Origin: Asterias rubens
Taxonomy: Eukaryota > Echinodermata > Asteroidea > Forcipulatida > Asteriidae
Assembly (NCBI RefSeq): GCF_902459465.1
Contig: NC_047063.1
Location: 868,001 to 932,000 of the forward strand
Direction: 5' to 3'
Length of the DNA: 64,000 nt
A program made the position numbers and the translations under genes. Positions 59,031 through 64,000 of this stretch are shown piece by piece (within the stretch, counting starts at the first letter, position 1; each line of letters opens with the position of its first letter). The notes beneath the pieces were generated by a model. That model was not told where the DNA came from, searched no databases, and was given only the letters and a program-made list of their open reading frames with translations.

Positions 59031-60073
59031 GTACAAACTTACATGTATCTGTAAACAATTGTCTCAATCATGTTGTATTTGTCTTAATTCCATAGTACTC
59101 AGAACACTTAATGATACATGGCCTACTCAGTAAAATAAACTTGGTATATGCAGTAAAACTTGGGTGAAAGCTTAGGGGGACACAGAGTGGTGCACCGTTT
59201 TTTCTTGGGGAGGGAGGGGGGAGGGGGGGAGACTTTGAAATTGTAGTTTCCGTTTGCATTTATCCAAGACAGGCCCCTTTTAAAGTGTACTCTTTATGTC
59301 ATAAGATTTATAACCTGGCATGGAGGTTAAAAGAAAAATACATTGTGTGCATAAATATAGAGAAATGGTTTAAAAACATTGTACATAAAGTATTTCACCA
59401 ATTAGTTATCAAAAGTCCATATTACAAATTGGGGGTGGGTGGGGGTACAGAGATCAATCAGGGGGAGGGGGATGTGCCCCCCCCAACCCCTTATAGTTAC
59501 GCCACTGGTTTTACTACCTTGGTTGAAAGAGCAAGTTGAGCAAATTCCTCTTGCTGATAGTAATTGAAAATTTGACTGGCCCGAGATGGTGTTTGCTATG
59601 CAAATATGAGCAATTTCAAGTATTTTGTGAAAATTAGTTGGAAAGATTATGAGCAACTTGCAGGCCCGGCTTAAACAAAATAGTAACGTAAATCCTTATA
59701 ATATGTTTAGCCCCTAAAGCATGGTGGCACGTTTTCATAATTGACAATTAAAATATGAGCTTGTCCTTAATTTTTTTTCCCTGTTTTTCAGTTGACCCTG
59801 TGTGTGTGCATAATCTAGATTTTAGTTTTTATTTTTTTTAATTTTTACTATTTTGAATATATTATATATATATCGTCATTTTTGGGTTAAATTGCTTTGT
59901 ACAGCGCACTGATGCCTCTGCTTTGTACTATTATTATTGACAAGTTGTATGCGTGATACTGTGTTTATTTCAAAAGGCTTCGGATACTTAAGGGTTTTGT
60001 ATTAATTGTGATATTTCTACTTCAATAGCGATTTTAAAGGTCAACTTACACGGATTTTAAGTACTATATTGAA

Positions 60074-60460
60074 ATAAAGACAGTGGACACTATTGGTAAT
60101 TGTCAAAGACCAGTCTTCTCACTTGCTGTATCTCAACTTATGCATAAAATAACAAACCTGTGAAAATTTGAGCTCAATCGGTTGTAGAAGTTGCGAGATA
60201 ATAATGAAAATAAAAAACACCCTCGTCACACGAAGTTGTGTGCTTTCTGATGCTTGATTTCGAGACCTCAAATTCTAAATCTGAGGTCTCGAAATCAAAT
60301 TCCTGGAAAATTACTTCTTTCTCGAAAACTACGCCACTTCAGAGGGAGCTGTTTCTCACAATGTTTTATACTATAAACCTCTCCCCATTACTGGTAATAA
60401 AGAAAGGTTTTGTGGTGATAATAATTTTGAGTAATTACCAATAGTGTCCACTGCCTTTAA
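60074..60460 (+). mobile_element. TTAA-type MITE, family A, copy 5
   Basis: Both termini well preserved (AAAGACAGTGGACACTATTG ... CCTTTAA). Left edge ATAAAG rather than TTAAAG. Confidence 0.88.
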
Positions 60461-60479
60461 GATATGTCAAAATATTCAC

Positions 60480-61630
60480 AGAAATTTTAAGAAATTAAAT
60501 ATTTTAATACTAAAAGTGGTTGAGACGATACGGCATCTACCGTATTTCTAACCATGCTGACAAACAAGTCAGTTAAATGTACAACCTAAAATCTTTTACA
60601 AAAATAAAATTATCTTTGAAATTGGTTGCTGTTACAGCTTTTAAAGTTGGTGGTTTTATGTGACACTAATTTCTTCTATAGGTTACTTTAAAATGTTCTT
60701 TTATTTCATCACTGTTTTTCTGAAGCCAATTTAACCACTCAAGCCAAACTTTCATCTTTAGAGAATGCATTTTTTTAATCTTTAACTTGCCGCCGACTGT
60801 TTGCCAACTTAACTTTGACATTTCAGCAAACATGACAGTAGAAATTATTACATCGTGTATTTCTGGGGTTATTTTGATCATAGTAAGTTTAATCGATGAG
60901 TAGTTAACAACTTAATAAAATTAAGGTTTGTGCAGCGCTTGTTACAAACCAATTCACAAATGGAATCGGCTGTTTGTGAAAACTCCAAAATATCTACAAG
61001 CTGCATTTTACATTGTAAAACCCACAAAGGTTGAGCATTTGTTTTTCACACCGAGTCAGTGCTAAAGAATGGCAATTCAAAGAATAGCTTTTCGTGAAAA
61101 CCCAAACTGTAAGTCTGGTTAAATTAGTGTTATCAAAACTATTTTTGGACTTTCAAAATGTTCAAATGTTTAAAGCCACATCCTATTTGCCCAAAATGTT
61201 TAATTTGTTAGAGTTGGCTGTTCATGAAAAAGACGTTATTTGTAAAAGTGATTTGGGTCAATGTACACTTCCCAAAGCCACCAATGTTACTTTTATTTCT
61301 TCTTTAATGTACTCTTTATATTTTTTTATTTTGTTTACGTGGCACTATATTTATAAAAGAGTGTACAACTTTCCAAGTGTTCGTCAAAAGTTGTTAAACT
61401 TAAAACATTAACGGATTATATTTTTGATTACTCAGCGGTTTACATGCATTTTGCAGAATAAAGTGCTCTTAACATTAAAATAAAAAAATGGAAGTCAAGT
61501 GTTTTATTTTTGTTATCAATTTTGAGGAAATGCAACGTTCATATCACGTACAACTTCAGACAATTATCTTATTTACATGTATAATAATAACTTATTAGCC
61601 AGTTTACAAAAACATATCAATGCAGTTTAC
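60480..61630. other. No gene recognised
   Basis: AT-rich intergenic DNA. Two frames of 71 (minus) and 105 (plus) codons have no recognisable product or splice context. Confidence 0.4.
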
Positions 61631-61639
61631 ATTAGTGCC

Positions 61640-61905
61640 CTGGTCTAACTTTGGGCCAATGGGTCTCGGCTCACTGGGGAGTTAACAGCCCTGAGCCGCC
61701 CTGGCCCTCCAGTGGCCTTTACATACACAATATCAACCTCTACCCTCGCAGGTACCCATTTATACCCCCTGGGTGAAGACAAGCAACTAGCGTGAAGTGT
61801 CTTGCTCAATGACACAAGTGCCATAATACAACTGGGATTGGAACCCACCCTCCATTGACTTGAACTTGAATCTCTAAATCACTCGGACACAACACCCTAT
61901 AAAAA
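61640..61905 (-). mobile_element. tRNA-derived SINE (minus)
   Basis: Reverse complement: GTTGTGTCCGAGTGATT (A box), GGGTTCCAATCCCAG (B box), GGCACTTGTGTCATTGAGC, then GGGTACCTGCGAGGG. Same family as 52.06 kb. Confidence 0.8.
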
Positions 61906-62365
61906 TTGAGAGAAATAGTGACACAGAATATTCTGCCTTCTCTGCATCCTTCATTTGTAGGAAAACGGTTTAAATCAAACAGACTACAGTCGTTGGTTGA
62001 ACAAGAATATGGGTTGGAAATGATTACCAGCCATTGTTTTCCAACCCTTCCCCCCAAAAAAAATCAGCACACAATCAACCCACATCCCCCCCCCCCCAAA
62101 AAAAAAAAAAAAACACCCTCCAAAAAACAAACCCATGTTGCACAAGTCAAAAGGTTCTGAGAACAAAAAAAAATAACAACTTTGTTTTCTCTTTTTTTTT
62201 CATTTAAAGGAATGGTGCAGGGGGAGCGGTAGGGTGGAGGAGGGGGGGGGGGGTACAGGGTAAGAGCATGGTGCATAATTCTTCATAACTCCAGCTGCCT
62301 ACCGCATTAAAGCAGCACAAGTTTGGTTGGGCAAAATTTACACTCTTTGACACTTATATGTCATG

Positions 62366-63509
62366 TCATAACCCATATTTCTTCCCAAGTTTGTCCAACT
62401 CTGAAGCCCTTTCAGCTTCAGAGCTCTGCATGTAGCTGAAGAGTTCTTGCACAACTGAAAACAAGAGGGACATGTAAAAGAGTTATTAGTGACATGTATG
62501 GGGATCAGATCTGGCAGCAAACTAAGCTACCGAAGTGGCAATAGTTTGTTTAATTTTCACACCTATTTAAATACATGTAGATATAATATGCAGTGAAATT
62601 CACTTTGGTTTCAAGTCTACAAAACATCAAAATTACAAAACAAAATCTACACTACTAATTTTGGTTTTTACCCATACACCAATGTGTGTTAGCACTGTAT
62701 ACTCAGTACTTTCCCCCGAGTCCTGTGAACAAATATCACAGGCATATTACTCGGGTGGGATTCGCACCTAGACCCTTGCAGATCTAGAGCAGTGTCTTAC
62801 CAACTAGACCATCGGGGTTGCCCGGTAGCTAGCTAACACACATCGGTGTATGGGTAAAAACCAAAATTAATATTCTTTAACCCCGATGCAAATTTAACAC
62901 AATCTACACTAAAACCACGTAGAGGCTACACAATAACAAATAATCAATAGGCACGTGTATTACGCAAAGAAAACAACAGTGAAGAGTAGCCGACCCCCAG
63001 AAAACATGATTCAACAAGTATTTATGTTTTGTATGGCCGTGATCAGTGGCTTAAATGGGGTAGGGTTGGGGGCTTCAGCCTCTCATCACTTCCCTACTCT
63101 AGTCGCACCCCAACCAAAAAGAGATCAATGGAAACAAATGTCTGAAAAGCAGGACTATGTGGTTAAAAATATTTATATATATATTTTTTTGTTTATCACA
63201 ATGATTGCATCTTGTCATGCTTGTGATGCCAATGGTTGAGAAAAGCAAGACAAGTGGCCCATATTGTGTAGACTTTCCTGAAGACTATTGCTGTGTGGGG
63301 GCAGGGGGGAGTGGGGGCAGGTAAATGGCACTTGGAGCGGGCATATGCCCCCCCCCCTGAGTGCCCCTCTTTTTTATGAGTACAGCATACATCCCTCCAC
63401 TATATTGCACCTACCTTGTTTATCTTTGGATGACATGAACATGATGTTCATTTCAAATCTTTTGACCTGGGAGAGGTTCTCCAGGATTTCATAGACACGT
63501 TCTCCTTGT
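62366..63509 (-). CDS. C-terminal exons of an RPAP3_C-domain protein (SPAG1/RPAP3-like), truncated
   Basis: Two minus exons, 63509-63415 and 62454-62366 (stop TGA at 62368-62366), join in phase to 60 codons. The peptide reads GERVYEILENLSQVKRFEMN, MFMSSKDKQVVQELFSYMQ and ends ELDKLGKKYGL. The LxxLSxVKRFxMxxMFMS...ELF pattern is the C-terminal helical domain (RPAP3_C) of TPR co-chaperones such as RPAP3 and SPAG1, which deliver clients to R2TP for assembly of polymerases or axonemal dyneins. The upstream exons lie beyond the right edge, so TPRs cannot be checked and the paralogue is undetermined. The final intron holds a SINE compound and G/C runs. Confidence 0.62.
62650..62885. mobile_element. 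Palindromic SINE compound (tail-head-tail)
   Basis: On minus: head GGTCTAGTTGGTAAGACACTG / GGTGCGAATCCCACCC and tail TAACACACATTGGTGTATGG (62.66-62.70 kb). A second copy of the same tail (AACACACATCGGTGTATGGG ... AACCAAAATTAATATT) lies in plus orientation at 62836-62877. An (A/C)CCCCGATG phrase near the head also recurs at 62880. Confidence 0.7.
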
Positions 63510-63722
63510 CTGTTTACAAACACAAACAAGACATGTCAGTATTTCAATTTGGGTAACCAAACATGAAACAAAACAATGGGTATTATTATTATTAATTTTA
63601 TTATTATTTAATGTACCGTTAAGTTAACCATGTTTATATCTAGTTGAAAAAGTAAACATAAGTTTAATTGAGTTTATGGCAAAAAATGCAGTTTAACTAC
63701 TTGAAATAATAAATAATAAAAA

Positions 63723-63928
63723 AAAAGTGAAATAAATATCTAACAAATTAAATAATTAACCAAATGACTCAACAACTCAATGCCTAAATACCTAACAGTC
63801 TAAATAAATACATTAAATACAATACAAAAGTGAAATAAATATCTAACAAATTAAATAATTAACCAAATGACTCAACAACTCAATGCCTAAATACCTAACA
63901 GTCTAAATAAATACATTAAATACAATAC
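63723..63928. repeat. Perfect tandem duplication, 103-bp unit
   Basis: The AT-rich unit beginning AAAAGTGAAATAAATATCTA at 63723 repeats at 63826, apparently without differences, so it is very recent or an assembly artefact. Lies in an intron of the right-edge gene. Confidence 0.92.
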
Positions 63929-64000
63929 ATACCTGTATACATTAATCAATTAATAAATCAATCAATAAATAAAACAAATTTTATGCAGTTGGTTTATAGC

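Noticed and set aside
61094-61411. 105-codon plus ORF
   Set aside because: AT-rich, low-information peptide with no family resemblance, splice context or promoter; within chance expectation.

Overview
This window is animal nuclear DNA: AT-rich, intron-rich, and dense in tRNA-derived SINEs, short foldback and MITE-like elements, and tandem repeats. The gene set is metazoan: a carnitine/acylcarnitine carrier, a GnT-IV glycosyltransferase, a monocarboxylate-transporter relative, UBL4, an IL-17-receptor-like ectodomain protein, and an RPAP3/SPAG1-type C-terminus. With the repeat texture, a marine invertebrate deuterostome (perhaps an echinoderm) fits best. That placement is inference; no diagnostic marker is present.

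Layout. 0-8.3 kb, minus: SLC25A20 (8 coding exons; the last, C-terminal exon lies off the left edge), introns full of SINEs and MITEs. 8.3-13.2 kb: intergenic region with two strong inverted repeats, then a complete 478-codon MGAT4-type gene on plus. 14.4-17.3 kb, minus: an unrecognised basic, probably disordered 306-residue protein. 17.3-21.1 kb: mostly empty, with one possible minus exon near 20.8 kb. 21.15-22.46 kb, plus: an intronless 434-codon orphan ORF. Its last ~30 codons are the first copy of a decayed tandem array running to ~28.8 kb. 29.5-31.2 kb, minus: an unprocessed IDH3G-like pseudogene remnant. 34.65-38.17 kb, plus: an SLC16-family transporter with an unusually long, internally duplicated cytoplasmic loop. 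40.24-43.38 kb, minus: UBL4. 44.03-59.03 kb, plus: a 12-exon IL-17-receptor-like type I membrane protein with no SEFIR domain. 59.1-64 kb: repeats and the last two exons of a minus-strand gene with an RPAP3_C-like C-terminus, entering from the right edge.

How the genes relate. They look like unrelated housekeeping and signalling genes, not an operon or cluster. UBL4 and the IL-17R-like gene are divergent with ~0.64 kb between start codons (probable shared promoter). MGAT4 and the orphan minus gene are convergent, as are SLC16 and UBL4. Exon models were built by hand from splice sites, phase and protein recognition; phases close in every multi-exon model given. No transcript data or database search was available.
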